A DNA stretch of 64,000 bases from Sphingomonadales bacterium. Lineage in GTDB: Bacteria > Pseudomonadota > Alphaproteobacteria > Sphingomonadales > Sphingomonadaceae. The stretch lies in contig SEFZ01000003.1 in assembly GCA_004173185.1 (NCBI GenBank), positions 62,001 to 126,000 on the forward strand, written 5' to 3'. The translations under genes and the position numbers were made by a program. Below, in pieces: positions 34,098 to 43,718 of this stretch. Each line of letters opens with the position of its first letter. Positions within the stretch are counted from its first letter, which is position 1. Below the pieces are notes generated by a model. The model did no database searches. It worked only from the letters and a program-made list of their open reading frames with translations, and was not told the DNA's origin.

Positions 34098-35096
34098 ATG
34101 TCGGGCGCCGTCGCTTCTGGCTATTCAGGGCGACAACATCAGCTTTGGGCGAGCGCGATCCTTATCCTCTCGGGTCTCGTGCTGCTGTTTTTCGTTGCGG
34201 CAACGCTCCGGCGTGAACCGATTGTCGAGTTCGAAGCCGAAACGGCGATCGTTACCTTCACTGTAACCGGTGGCAACGAGGCCAGCTGGAACCTGCCGGC
34301 GAAGACCGCGAAATTCATGCGGATCGAAGGCGACGAGCCCGTCGACGAAGTTCGCCGACTGGGTGTTGGACCCTTGGTAATGCCGCCGAACACCAGGGTC
34401 ACGATTATTCGCCTTGCGGGCGAGCCGCTCGATATTCGCATCGATGCGATCGATCGCAAACGCCCACCATTTCTCATCGACGGCGAAACGGGCCGCATGC
34501 TCCTGCCGGTCCATACCAATATTCACGTTTCCGGCGATGAGTCTGGATCCGGAGAATGTGCAGCAGTCCTGCCGCAGACGGCGTTTCGCGCCGCCGGCGC
34601 CATGGAAGTCGGCGCGAATATATCGGAGGATGCCTTTGATGAGGCGGACCAGCTGAGCGGCCTATCCGAAGCCGATTTCGCGTCACGCTTTGTCCAGCCG
34701 GCGCTGCTGGCCGGCTCCGCAACAATTCTGGGGCGGACGCTGCTCACCGGCGAACCCTATCCTGCCGATACACTGGTTCTGCGAAGAGGCGACGTTCTGC
34801 AACTCGCGGCCCCCGGGACCATCCCGAAAGAAGCAGGGTCCTTTCTTGTCGAAACGGCCGCCTGTGGCGCGCTATACGTGCGCGGCGTGCAGCTTGCCGA
34901 TCATGCTGCCGTCCAGCGGCTCGGCAGCGCGCCAAGTCCAGTTAAGCTCTCTGTCTGGCAAATGATCACCGGAGACACGGTCGTGTCCGTCGCCGTGGCG
35001 ATATTCGCAGGACTCCTCGGCGGGCTTCGCATCGCCCTCGACATTGCCGAGTTTCGGCATGGATATCTTCGGCCGCGCGCCAAGGGAAAGGAATGA
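34098..35096 (+). CDS. Membrane protein with large periplasmic domain, protease locus
   Basis: 332 residues from the ATG at 34098, which has AAGGAG upstream (the frame extends to 33873 in shadow of the preceding gene). Two membrane segments, one near residues 18-37 (ILILSGLVLLFFVA) and one near the C-terminus (VVSVAVAIFAGLLGGLRIALDI), bracket a beta-rich domain of about 250 residues that should face the periplasm. No family recognised. The serine protease gene starts 1 bp after its stop, which implies tight coupling and perhaps a membrane anchor or partner for the protease. Confidence 0.6.
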   Translation: MSGAVASGYSGRQHQLWASAILILSGLVLLFFVAATLRREPIVEFEAETAIVTFTVTGGNEASWNLPAKTAKFMRIEGDEPVDEVRRLGVGPLVMPPNTRVTIIRLAGEPLDIRIDAIDRKRPPFLIDGETGRMLLPVHTNIHVSGDESGSGECAAVLPQTAFRAAGAMEVGANISEDAFDEADQLSGLSEADFASRFVQPALLAGSATILGRTLLTGEPYPADTLVLRRGDVLQLAAPGTIPKEAGSFLVETAACGALYVRGVQLADHAAVQRLGSAPSPVKLSVWQMITGDTVVSVAVAIFAGLLGGLRIALDIAEFRHGYLRPRAKGKE

Positions 35097-35097
35097 C

Positions 35098-36387
35098 GTG
35101 GGTTTCGGGATGAGAATATCGACAATCGCGGCATCGGGATTGCTCCTGTCGCCCGCATCGGCTTCGGCACAGCTCGTTTTCATATCTGCCGAAGGCGGGG
35201 TGTCGCAGGAAGGCCGGGGGATTGCCCTGCGTGGGAACGGCCGCTGTCATGTCCTCGCGCCGGCGCACGTGGTCAATGGCAATGAAACGATCACGGTCTG
35301 GGGGCGCGGACGCGCCAGGAGTTCGGCCAGCGTAGCGAAGGCCTTCGATTCCGAGAGCGGCGCCTCGCGTCTCGATCTCGTGATCCTCGAGCTTGATGCC
35401 GCCGGAAAAGTCCCGTGCGACGAGGCGCCGCCCGGTCTCAAGCAGATTTCGGACGCTCTCGACAATCCCGGAAGTGCGCTTGTTCGGCGGATTGATGCGA
35501 AGGGAACGGTCAGCAATTCCGAGGCACTCATCCGGTCCGCCAATCCCACCGATATCGCTCTGACCCCGGGTTCACGGCCCGACGATGCGCTGCTTCCCGG
35601 CGACAGCGGGAGCATCGTCTATGCTGCGAGTGTTCCCGTGGCGATGCTGCTATCGCGCGAAGGCGATGGCATGGGACGCTATGCTGCGATCCGCCTCGAT
35701 CTCGCCTACACCCTCGCCAACGGTTATTTTGCCAGTCAGCGCGCCCCGGTGCGCGCATTTCGGTTCAATCGGCTCGCCCTCGACCAGAGTGCGATCTCCG
35801 GTTTGTCCAGCGGCCGCGCCGCCGCGCCTCGGCTGTCGCTCGGCGACGCGGACCTTCGTGCGGAAACCGACCGCCTGCTCGCGGGGACGCGAGGTTTTCC
35901 TCAAGTTCAGAATGATGGCGCGGCCGATGTCTCTGTCGTCGGCAATCTCGCGCTCGCGGTCGTTGCGATCGAGCCTTCTGTGCGCAACTCGTGCGTCCAA
36001 AGGCGCAACAAATTGTTGGGCATGCCGGTGACGACCTATGAAAGCCGCGACCCCACATCGATCTGCCATAACGGTTTCGGGCCGGTTCGCGCGTTCACTC
36101 GCCTGACCTTCCGGCTCAGCGGTGATGTGCGCGAAGGAACGGGCGGCGCCGTCGCGCCGATCCTCGATCAGTTCCAGCTCGTGATCCCGGCCGAAAGCGG
36201 GCAGTTCGGCCTCGCACTGGTTTCGGAGCTAAGCAATCGGATTTGCGCACGCACGCGCATCGCAGTCGAGCAACTCACACCGGCTACCAAGGGACGCAGC
36301 AAGCCATCGCTTGGCACCGGCCTATTCGGAAACAGCAACCTGATCATTCCCAACCTTGAAAGTCCCAAGCTTCGAACGTCGTGCTGA
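35098..36387 (+). CDS. Exported trypsin-like serine protease
   Basis: 429 residues from a GTG at 35098 with AAAGGA upstream; the open frame reaches 35044. A signal peptide ends near ASASAQ (residue 25). A full chymotrypsin-type triad can be placed: H57 in LAPAHVV, D93 in SRLDLVILEL, S170 in LLPGDSGS. The region after about residue 220 has no recognised domain and is as long again as the protease domain, with four Cys. It is the last gene of a three-gene exported/membrane set. Substrate unknown. The protease call is firm by motif; the exact family is not. Confidence 0.75.
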   Translation: MGFGMRISTIAASGLLLSPASASAQLVFISAEGGVSQEGRGIALRGNGRCHVLAPAHVVNGNETITVWGRGRARSSASVAKAFDSESGASRLDLVILELDAAGKVPCDEAPPGLKQISDALDNPGSALVRRIDAKGTVSNSEALIRSANPTDIALTPGSRPDDALLPGDSGSIVYAASVPVAMLLSREGDGMGRYAAIRLDLAYTLANGYFASQRAPVRAFRFNRLALDQSAISGLSSGRAAAPRLSLGDADLRAETDRLLAGTRGFPQVQNDGAADVSVVGNLALAVVAIEPSVRNSCVQRRNKLLGMPVTTYESRDPTSICHNGFGPVRAFTRLTFRLSGDVREGTGGAVAPILDQFQLVIPAESGQFGLALVSELSNRICARTRIAVEQLTPATKGRSKPSLGTGLFGNSNLIIPNLESPKLRTSC

Positions 36388-37176
36388 CCTCGTGAGATAT
36401 TCTTCACGGCGCCAGCCGCCTTGCGAATATAGCTCTTCCAACCAGCTGGAATATGTTGAAGTCAGGCAGTGCCCAATCTGTCGTTGAAACCGCGCGACAA
36501 GTTTCTCCTCCTGTTTTTGACGGACGGGGGCCGAGCAATGGATTTCAGATCGACGTTAGCATTCGGTGCGATTTTGGCTGCAAGCTGTGCGATTTCGGTC
36601 GAGGCAGGGGCCTACCGCCGCCGCCGCCTTCTGGGGTGTTTTTCCTTTCGAGCGCTCAGGAGACCGAAGGTTTTGCTGAGGCCTATCTGTCGCTGGTCGC
36701 GCATTTGGGTGCTTTCAAGCGCGTGCCAGCCTCGATCGATGCATCGTTGTTCCAATCCTATCACGGCGAGACGCTGGCGACATGTGTCCGCGCCAGATTG
36801 GCGGGACAGGCAATAAGGGCGCCGCTTAACGAAAGATCAATTTGTGATGAGGAACCGAATGGTGTTCGGCCACGAAAGTTGCCCGTATCTCTGCCAATCA
36901 GTTTTCGCCGCACTATCGGCACGAGCTTCCCTACACGCTACCGGTGAAGCTGAGGGCAATCAGCGAGTGGACTTCTGAGTTTTATCAAATGGCAGCTGTG
37001 GCAAGAGCACGTTTAAAAGCGGACTGACGGCAACCGGCCCGAATATTTCAGCGGCAGCGCGACGCCGCTTGACGCCGAGTGGCGCCCCGAGACCACCGTT
37101 TTTCTGAAGCGGGATAAGCCCGATCATGATGGCTTGAACCCGAGCGGCATGTCCGCCCTCGGGCGGAGCCCCGCTC
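36388..37176. other. Degenerate region before the conjugation module
   Basis: 789 bp with only broken coding text. It includes a frameshifted exported-protein-like frame (36538-36947, listed separately) and a short open stretch at 37017-37176 reading EYFSGSATPL...TTVFLKRD, preceded by a stop, that I could not assign. It is the place where a relaxase or TraF gene would be expected in a Tn4371-type module. Confidence 0.5.
36538..36947 (+). pseudogene. Frameshifted small exported protein (candidate)
   Basis: A frame starting at the ATG at 36538 reads as a signal peptide (MDFRSTLAFGAILAASCAI) and then turns Arg-rich at a run of GCC repeats near 36612-36635. In another frame the following text (SSAQETEGFAEAYLSLVAHLG and on to about 36880) has normal amino-acid balance. 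A one-base slip in the CCG repeat would join them into a small exported protein of about 110 residues. Function not recognised. Confidence 0.4.
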
Positions 37177-39231
37177 ATGAACCCTACCAAATTGCTCGTC
37201 GGCCAGATCCTTGTCGTGCTCGCCATCGTCATCGGCGGTGTTTGGGCTTCGACACAATGGTGTGCCGCGATGCTCGGCTATCAGCCCGAACTCGGCGCGC
37301 CGTGGATCGTCATCCTCGATGTTCCGATCTATCGTCCCTGGGCCATCTTCCCCTGGTGGTATCATTTCGACGCCTATGCGCCGGAGATTTTCGACAAGTC
37401 GGGCGCCCTTGCCGGCGCGAGCGGGTTCCTCGGCTGCGCGGCGGCGATCTTCGGCGCGCTCTGGCGGGCCCGCCAGCAACGGCATGTGACAACCTACGGG
37501 TCGGCCCGGTGGGCGGAGCAGCGCGAGATTCGCTGCGCCGGCCTGATTGGCGAAGCCGGCGTCTTTCTCGGCCGCCATCATGCACACTATCTCCGGCACG
37601 CCGGCCCCGAGCATGTGATGGCGTTTGCGCCGACGCGTTCGGGCAAGGGCGTCGGTCTTGTCGTCCCGACCCTGCTGAGTTGGACCGGCTCGGCGGTCAT
37701 CCACGACATCAAGGGCGAGAATTGGCAGATTACCGCCGGCTGGCGCGCGCGCTTCTCGCATGTTCTCAGGTTCGACCCGACCGACGCGACGTCGGCCAAA
37801 TATAATCCGCTGATGGAAGTACGCCGCGGCGCGTCCGAAGTCCGCGACGTTCAGAATATCGCGGACATCTTGGTCGATCCCGAAGGGGCGCTCGAACGCC
37901 GCAACCACTGGGAAAAGACGTCGCACTCGCTGCTGGTGGGCGCGATCCTTCACGTCCTCTATGCCGAGGAAGAGAAGACGCTAGCCCGCGTCGCGTCCTT
38001 CCTGTCCGATCCGCAGCGTCCCTTCACCGCGACGCTGCGGCGAATGATGACCACCAATCACATCGGCACGAAGGATGCGCCGCTTGTCCATCCCGTCATT
38101 GCCTCGGCTGCGCGCGAGCTGCTCAACAAATCCGAGAATGAGCGCTCGGGCGTGCTCTCGACCGCCATGTCGTTTCTCGGCCTCTACCGCGATCCCACCG
38201 TCGCCGCGGTCACGTCGCGCTGCGACTGGCGGATCGCCGACCTCGTCGATGCGAAAAATCCCGTCTCGCTCTATCTCGTCATTCCGCCGTCCGATATTTC
38301 GCGGACCAAGCCGCTCGTCCGGCTGATCCTCAACCAGATCGGCCGGCGCCTCACCGAAAAGCTCGACGAGCGCGGTTCGACCGTTCGGCGCCATCAGCTC
38401 CTCCTCATGCTCGACGAGTTTCCGGCGCTCGGACGCCTCGACTTCTTCGAGACCGCGCTGGCCTTCATGGCGGGCTACGGCATCCGCGCCTTCCTGATCG
38501 CCCAGTCGCTCAATCAAATCGAGCGCGCCTATGGCGATCACAATTCGATCCTCGACAATTGTCACGTCCGCGTTGCCTTTGCATCGAACGACGAGCGGAC
38601 GGCGAAACGGATATCCGACGCGCTCGGCACCGCGACCGAGCAGCGGGCGATGCGCAACTATGCCGGGCACCGGCTCGCCCCCTGGCTCGCGCATGTCATG
38701 GTGAGCCGGCAGGAGACCGCGCGTCCGCTCCTGACGCCGGGCGAGGTGATGCAGCTTCCCGCCGATGATGAGCTTGTCCTTGTCTCGGGGCTGGCCCCGA
38801 TCCGCGCGAAGAAGCTGCGCTATTACGACGATCCCAATTTCCAGTCGCGGCTGCTCCCGCCGCCGGCATCGCCCGGCTCGCCCGAAAGCCAGCCTCCCGA
38901 CCGGCCGGCACCGCGCCCGAACGACTGGGGAAGCTTTGCCCGCAAACCCGATGCGCGGCTGGCGGGTCCAAGCGAGGAGGCCGAAGACGGAGGGTCCGAC
39001 GGCGGTCTCGAACAACAACGCCACCCCGGCATCGCCGAGGATGGCGGGCCGAAGAAGGAAGAGACGAAGCAACTCGATCTGATTTCGCCAGATCAGGACG
39101 ACGGTGATCCGGCGACCGAGCGCAAAGCCATGGAGCGGGCACAGGGGCTGAGCCCGCAGGGCCTGAGCGACGTCGCGCGCGGTCACGGCATCAACGAGAG
39201 CGGCGGGCCCGACCTGCTGCCTGGGATCTGA
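37177..39231 (+). CDS. traG: TraG/VirD4-type conjugative coupling protein
   Basis: 684 residues. N-terminal membrane helices (about 8-28 and 55-100) are followed by the ATPase domain: Walker A APTRSGKG near 150 and Walker B LLLMLDEFPAL near 408. The C-terminal 120 residues are Pro/Asp/Glu-rich and disordered. It links the relaxosome to the type IV secretion channel at the inner membrane. The downstream copG-trb order is that of Tn4371-like conjugative elements. Ribosome binding site GGAG lies about 8 bp upstream of the ATG. Confidence 0.93.
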   Translation: MNPTKLLVGQILVVLAIVIGGVWASTQWCAAMLGYQPELGAPWIVILDVPIYRPWAIFPWWYHFDAYAPEIFDKSGALAGASGFLGCAAAIFGALWRARQQRHVTTYGSARWAEQREIRCAGLIGEAGVFLGRHHAHYLRHAGPEHVMAFAPTRSGKGVGLVVPTLLSWTGSAVIHDIKGENWQITAGWRARFSHVLRFDPTDATSAKYNPLMEVRRGASEVRDVQNIADILVDPEGALERRNHWEKTSHSLLVGAILHVLYAEEEKTLARVASFLSDPQRPFTATLRRMMTTNHIGTKDAPLVHPVIASAARELLNKSENERSGVLSTAMSFLGLYRDPTVAAVTSRCDWRIADLVDAKNPVSLYLVIPPSDISRTKPLVRLILNQIGRRLTEKLDERGSTVRRHQLLLMLDEFPALGRLDFFETALAFMAGYGIRAFLIAQSLNQIERAYGDHNSILDNCHVRVAFASNDERTAKRISDALGTATEQRAMRNYAGHRLAPWLAHVMVSRQETARPLLTPGEVMQLPADDELVLVSGLAPIRAKKLRYYDDPNFQSRLLPPPASPGSPESQPPDRPAPRPNDWGSFARKPDARLAGPSEEAEDGGSDGGLEQQRHPGIAEDGGPKKEETKQLDLISPDQDDGDPATERKAMERAQGLSPQGLSDVARGHGINESGGPDLLPGI

Positions 39232-39234
39232 GCG

Positions 39235-39639
39235 ATGAAGTTCCGGCAGAATCTCTACATCGACCGCGATGTCAGCGAGGCGCTCGATGCGCTCGCCGCG
39301 AAACCTGGCGCGACGAAGAGCGGTATCGTCAACGACGCGCTGTCCGCCTGGCTCGCGCGCCGCGGCGCGAAGGAGATCGACGATCTGGTGAAAGGCCGGC
39401 TCGACCGAATCAGCCGCGAGATCGGAAAGTCGCGGCGCGACATCGACGTCCTGCTCGAGAGCTTTTCTCTCTTCGTGCAATATCAGTTGATGGTGACGGC
39501 GCCGCTTCCCGAGGCGGACACGGCAGCGCGTGCGGTCGGCCGCGAGCGGTTCAATGCCTTCGTCGCGCAGGTCGGGCGGCAAATCGCCGGCGGCCGGCGC
39601 TCAATCGGCGCCGACGACGACACGGAGAATGGAGCGTGA
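39235..39639 (+). CDS. Ribbon-helix-helix (CopG-type) protein of conjugation module
   Basis: 134 residues. N-terminal RHH DNA-binding fold (MKFRQNLYIDRDVSEALDALAAKPGATKSGIVNDALSAWL), then a helical, basic stretch and a hydrophobic patch (LFVQYQLMVTAPLP). In Tn4371-like modules a gene like this always sits between traG and trbB. It could repress the operon or bind DNA at the transfer origin. It is 3 bp after traG and overlaps trbB by 4 bp. Confidence 0.85.
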   Translation: MKFRQNLYIDRDVSEALDALAAKPGATKSGIVNDALSAWLARRGAKEIDDLVKGRLDRISREIGKSRRDIDVLLESFSLFVQYQLMVTAPLPEADTAARAVGRERFNAFVAQVGRQIAGGRRSIGADDDTENGA

Positions 39640-40613
39640 CCGGCGCCGCATCCTTCGAGCGGCGACGCGCCATGCTGTGCACCGCGATGGGACCCACCAT
39701 CGCAGAGGCGCTTGCCGATCCGCTGACGCAGGAGATCATGGTCAATCCCGACGGTATGCTCCGTGTCGACCGGCTCGGCGAAGGCCGCGTCGAGACCGCC
39801 GCACGCTACGAGCCGGCACAGGTCGAGCGTATCATCCGGCTGGTCGCGAGCCATGCGCGCACCGAGGTCCATGCCGCGTCGCCGATCGTATCGGCCGAAC
39901 TCCCGCCGCACGGCGACGGCGCGGGCGAGCGGTTCGAAGGCGTGCTCCCGCCCGTCAGCCTCGCGCCCTGCTTCTCGATCCGCAAGCCCGCGGCGCGCAT
40001 CTACACGCTGCGCGATTATGTTCGTGACGGCATCATGGATGCCGATACGGCCCGGCTACTTTCGCTCGGCGTCGTCGAGCGGCAGAATATCCTCGTCGTG
40101 GGCGGGACAAGCTCGGGCAAAACGACCCTCGCCAATGCGCTGCTCGCCGAGATGGCGAACATCGACGAACGCGTCCTCATCATCGAGGACACCCGCGAGC
40201 TCCAGTGCGCCGCCCGCGACGTCGTCGCGCTGCGCACGCGCCCGGGCGTCGTCACCATGGCCGATCTGGTCCGCTCGACGCTGCGCCTTCGCCCCGACCG
40301 CATCGTCGTCGGTGAGGTTCGGGGCGCCGAGGCGCTCGACATGCTCAAGGCGTGGAACACGGGGCACCCCGGAGGGATCGCCACGGTGCACGCCAATTCG
40401 GCGCTCTCCGCGCTCTACAGGATCGAGAGCCTCGTCCAGGAGAGCGTCGTCACGGTGCCGCGCCGACTGATCGCCGAGGCGATCGACATGATCGTCTTCA
40501 TATCGGGGCGCGGTCTTGCCCGCCGTATCTCGGGCGCCGCGCGCGTGGGCGGCCTCGATGCCGACGGCGCCTACGTCCTTCGCGATCAACCTTCCCAGCT
40601 TTCAGGAGAATGA
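39636..40613 (+). CDS. trbB: Conjugative transfer ATPase TrbB
   Basis: 325 residues from a GTG that overlaps the previous stop. VirB11-type secretion ATPase: Walker A GGTSSGKTTLA near 155-165, Asp box IEDTRELQC, Walker B LRPDRIVVGEVRG, His box TGHPGGIATVHANS. A hexameric motor at the cytoplasmic face of the type IV secretion system, switching between pilus assembly and DNA transfer. Length is normal for TrbB. Confidence 0.95.
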   Translation: MTGAASFERRRAMLCTAMGPTIAEALADPLTQEIMVNPDGMLRVDRLGEGRVETAARYEPAQVERIIRLVASHARTEVHAASPIVSAELPPHGDGAGERFEGVLPPVSLAPCFSIRKPAARIYTLRDYVRDGIMDADTARLLSLGVVERQNILVVGGTSSGKTTLANALLAEMANIDERVLIIEDTRELQCAARDVVALRTRPGVVTMADLVRSTLRLRPDRIVVGEVRGAEALDMLKAWNTGHPGGIATVHANSALSALYRIESLVQESVVTVPRRLIAEAIDMIVFISGRGLARRISGAARVGGLDADGAYVLRDQPSQLSGE

Positions 40614-40615
40614 CC

Positions 40616-40984
40616 ATGCATCTTCGCGCATTCATACCCTCGCTCGCAGAGGCTCGTGCCCGTGCGCCCGAACTCGTGCGCCTCGCGGCGATCGGCGTGC
40701 CGGTCGGCCTCATTCTAGGCATCTCGGGCGCTGCCCACGCGGCGGGCTCGGGAATGCCGTGGGAGGAACCGCTGCAACAGGTACTGGAGTCAGTTCAGGG
40801 GCCTGTCGCCAAGATCGTCGCGGTGATCATCATCATCACCACGGGGCTGACGCTCGCATTCGGTGAGACCGCGGGCGGTTTCCGGCGCCTGATCCAGATC
40901 GTTTTCGGCCTTTCGATCGCGTTTGCGGCATCGAGCTTCTTCCTCTCCTTCTTCAGCTTCGGCGGCGGAGCACTCGTCGCGTGA
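40616..40984 (+). CDS. trbC: Conjugal transfer pilin TrbC
   Basis: 122 residues from the ATG at 40616, chosen for its AGGAG at a 7-bp distance; another ATG at 40610 is too close to it. A signal-like N-terminus (IGVPVGLILGISGAAHAAG) and two hydrophobic segments in the mature part (KIVAVIIIITTGLTLAFG, LSIAFAASSFFLSFFSFGGG) match VirB2/TrbC pilins, which are exported, processed and in relatives cyclised. Confidence 0.9.
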   Translation: MHLRAFIPSLAEARARAPELVRLAAIGVPVGLILGISGAAHAAGSGMPWEEPLQQVLESVQGPVAKIVAVIIIITTGLTLAFGETAGGFRRLIQIVFGLSIAFAASSFFLSFFSFGGGALVA

Positions 40985-41253
40985 CCGGCGCCGACAATCC
41001 CATCGATGGCTATGAGGCGCCGCTTCACCGCGCGCTCGCCGGACCGATCCTCCTCGGCGGTGCGCCGCGCGCGATCGCCATCATCAATGGCACACTCGCC
41101 GCGGCGCTCGGCCTTGGTCTCCAGCAGTGGATCGTGGGGCTCGGCATCTGGGCGCTCGGACACAGCGTCGCGGTGATGGCGGCGAAGCGCGATCCCGATT
41201 TCGCGGCGGTGCTCGTGCGACACCTTCGCCAGCGGGGGCATTTCTCATGCTGA
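40981..41253 (+). CDS. trbD: Conjugal transfer protein TrbD
   Basis: 90 residues from a GTG overlapping the trbC stop. VirB3-like: short, with a hydrophobic pair (AIAIINGTLAAALGLGLQQWIVGLGIWALG) and the basic-then-DPDFAAVLVRHLR tail usual for TrbD. An inner-membrane component that works with TrbE. It overlaps trbE by 7 bp. Confidence 0.9.
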   Translation: MTGADNPIDGYEAPLHRALAGPILLGGAPRAIAIINGTLAAALGLGLQQWIVGLGIWALGHSVAVMAAKRDPDFAAVLVRHLRQRGHFSC

Positions 41254-43718
41254 ACCTTGCCGAATATCGCCGCAGGTCCGACCGGCTCGCCGATCATCTG
41301 CCTTGGGCCGCGCTGGTCGCCCCGGGAGTTGTCCTCAACAAGGATGGGAGCTTCAGCCGGGTGCTCGCGTTTCGCGGTCCCGATATCGAGAGCGCAACCG
41401 AGGCCAAGCTCGTCTCGATCTGCGCGCGCGCCAATAATGTCTTGAAGCGCTTGGGCTCGGGCTGGGCGCTCCATGTCGAGGCGGAACGCCGCGAAGCGCT
41501 TGGCTACCCGGCGAGCCGCTTTCCCGATGCCGCGTCCTGGCTCGTCGACGAGGAGCGCCGGGCCGGATTCGAAAGCGCCGGCACGCATTTCGAGAGCTTC
41601 ACCTGGTTGACGCTGACCTATCTGCCGCAGGCCGACCAGGCCGACACCGCCGGGCGCGCACTCGTCGAACGGAGCGGCGATGCGAAGGGCCGCGACTGGC
41701 GGCAGGCGCTCGCAGCTTTCATCGCCGAGACTAACCGCGTGCTCGACCTGTTTGCCGGCTTCATGCCCGAGGTGCGCGCGCTCGGCGACGCCGAGACGCT
41801 GACCTATTTCCATTCCACCATCTCGGCGAAGCGGCAGCCGGTCGCGGTTCCCGACACGCCGATGTACCTCGACGGACTGCTGGCCGATACGCCGCTTACC
41901 GGCGGGCTCGAGCCGATGCTCGGCGATTTGCACCTCCACACAGTGACGATCCTCGGTTTTCCGGGGCTGAGCCGTCCCGCTATCCTAGACGCGCTCAACC
42001 ATGAAGGGTTCGCCTATCGATGGGTCACGCGCTTCATCGCGCTCGACAAGACCGAGGCGACCAAGGCGCTCACCCGCCTGCGCCGCCAATGGTTCAACAA
42101 GCGAAAATCCATCACCGCACTTCTGCGCGAGGTCATGTACAACCAGCCGGCGCAGCTGCTCGACAGCGACGCCGACAACAAGATGCTCGACGCCGACCTC
42201 GCACTCCAGGCGCTCGGCGCGGACCATGTCGCATTCGGTCATCTGACGACGACGGTCACTGTTGCCGATGCCGACCGCCTCCGCGCGGACGAGAAGCTGC
42301 GGAGCGTCGAGCGCATCGTCAATGGTCTGGGCTTCACGTCGATCCGCGAAAGCGTCAACGCGGTCGAAGCCTGGCTCGGGTCGCTGCCGGGCCAAGTCTA
42401 TGCGAATGTTCGCCAGCCGCTCGTCCATACGCTCAACCTGGCGCATCTGATGCCGCTGTCTTCGGTGTGGGCGGGTCCGGCGCGCAATGAGCACGTCGAT
42501 GGACCGCCGCTGCTTTATGCCGAGACGAGCGGATCGACCCCGTTCCGTCTTTCGACCCATGTCGGCGACGTCGGTCATATGATGATCGTCGGGCCGACGG
42601 GGGCCGGAAAGTCGGTGCTGCTCGCGTTGCTCGCCTTGCAGTTCCGCCGTTACGCGGGCGCACAAGTCTATATCTTCGACAAGGGCTTTTCGGCCCGCGC
42701 GGCAGTCCTCGCGATGGGCGGCGCGCATCATCCGCTGGGTCTGGGCGCCGACGACGCGGAGGGCGGCGGTATCGCGTTCCAGCCGCTGGCGTCGATCGAC
42801 CGCGCCGACGAACGCGCATGGGCGGCGGAATGGATCGCGGCGCTGCTCGCGCACGAGAAGATGCTCGTCACGCCCGAAGTGAAGGAGGCGATCTGGTCGG
42901 CACTAACCAGCCTCGCCACCGCGCCGCGCGGCGAGCGCACGCTCACCGGATTGTCCTTGTTGCTGCAATCGCTGCCGCTGCGCACGGCGCTCGCACCCTA
43001 CACGCTCGAAGGCCCGTTCGGGCGGCTGCTCGACGCCGCCGAGGACGATCTCGCCATCGCCGCAGTGCAATGTTTCGAGACCGAGGATTTGATGGGGCAG
43101 GGCGGCGTGGTTGCGCCGGTGCTGACTTATCTGTTTCACCGGCTGGAGGAGCGCTTCACTGGGCGCCCAACGCTGCTGATCCTCGACGAAGCTTGGGTCT
43201 TTCTCGATCATCCGCTGTTCGCGGCGCGCATTCGCGAATGGCTGAAGGTGCTGCGCAAAAAGAATGTCGCGGTCGTTTTCGCGACCCAGAGCCTCGCCGA
43301 CATTGCCGATAGCCCCATCGCGCCCGCGATTATCGAGAGCTGCCCCCAGCGCATATTGCTCCCGAACGACCGTGCGATCGAGCCGCAGTCCGAGGCCGCG
43401 TATGCGCGTTTCGGCCTCAACGCGCGGCAGATCGAACTGATCGCGCGCGCGACGCCAAAGCGGCATTATTATCTCCAGTCTTCGCGCGGCAACCGGCTGT
43501 TCGAGCTGGGCCTTGGTCCGGTCACGCTCGCGCTGTGCGGCGCCTCCGATCCCGACACGCAAAAGCGGATCGACGCGGTCTTAGCCGAGCATGGCGAGGC
43601 GGAATTCGCGGCGCATTTTCTGCGCAGCGGCGACCTTGGCTGGGCCGCTGATCTGCTGGCCGGATTTTCCCGGTCCCCGGTCCCCCACGACTTGTCCCCC
43701 GAAGGAGAAAAAGCATGA
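41247..43718 (+). CDS. trbE: Conjugal transfer ATPase TrbE
   Basis: 823 residues from the ATG at 41247 (the frame extends upstream to 41127 in the shadow of trbD). VirB4 family: CagE/TrbE domain in the N-terminal half, Walker A GPTGAGKSVLLALL near 450, Walker B LLILDEAWVFLDHP near 640, then FATQSLADIADS. The largest motor of the channel, on the cytoplasmic side of the inner membrane. It overlaps trbJ by 4 bp. Confidence 0.95.
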   Translation: MLNLAEYRRRSDRLADHLPWAALVAPGVVLNKDGSFSRVLAFRGPDIESATEAKLVSICARANNVLKRLGSGWALHVEAERREALGYPASRFPDAASWLVDEERRAGFESAGTHFESFTWLTLTYLPQADQADTAGRALVERSGDAKGRDWRQALAAFIAETNRVLDLFAGFMPEVRALGDAETLTYFHSTISAKRQPVAVPDTPMYLDGLLADTPLTGGLEPMLGDLHLHTVTILGFPGLSRPAILDALNHEGFAYRWVTRFIALDKTEATKALTRLRRQWFNKRKSITALLREVMYNQPAQLLDSDADNKMLDADLALQALGADHVAFGHLTTTVTVADADRLRADEKLRSVERIVNGLGFTSIRESVNAVEAWLGSLPGQVYANVRQPLVHTLNLAHLMPLSSVWAGPARNEHVDGPPLLYAETSGSTPFRLSTHVGDVGHMMIVGPTGAGKSVLLALLALQFRRYAGAQVYIFDKGFSARAAVLAMGGAHHPLGLGADDAEGGGIAFQPLASIDRADERAWAAEWIAALLAHEKMLVTPEVKEAIWSALTSLATAPRGERTLTGLSLLLQSLPLRTALAPYTLEGPFGRLLDAAEDDLAIAAVQCFETEDLMGQGGVVAPVLTYLFHRLEERFTGRPTLLILDEAWVFLDHPLFAARIREWLKVLRKKNVAVVFATQSLADIADSPIAPAIIESCPQRILLPNDRAIEPQSEAAYARFGLNARQIELIARATPKRHYYLQSSRGNRLFELGLGPVTLALCGASDPDTQKRIDAVLAEHGEAEFAAHFLRSGDLGWAADLLAGFSRSPVPHDLSPEGEKA

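Noticed and set aside
37981..39582. 533-codon open frame antisense to traG and copG
   Set aside because: Arg-rich shadow composition; traG on the other strand has clear Walker motifs.
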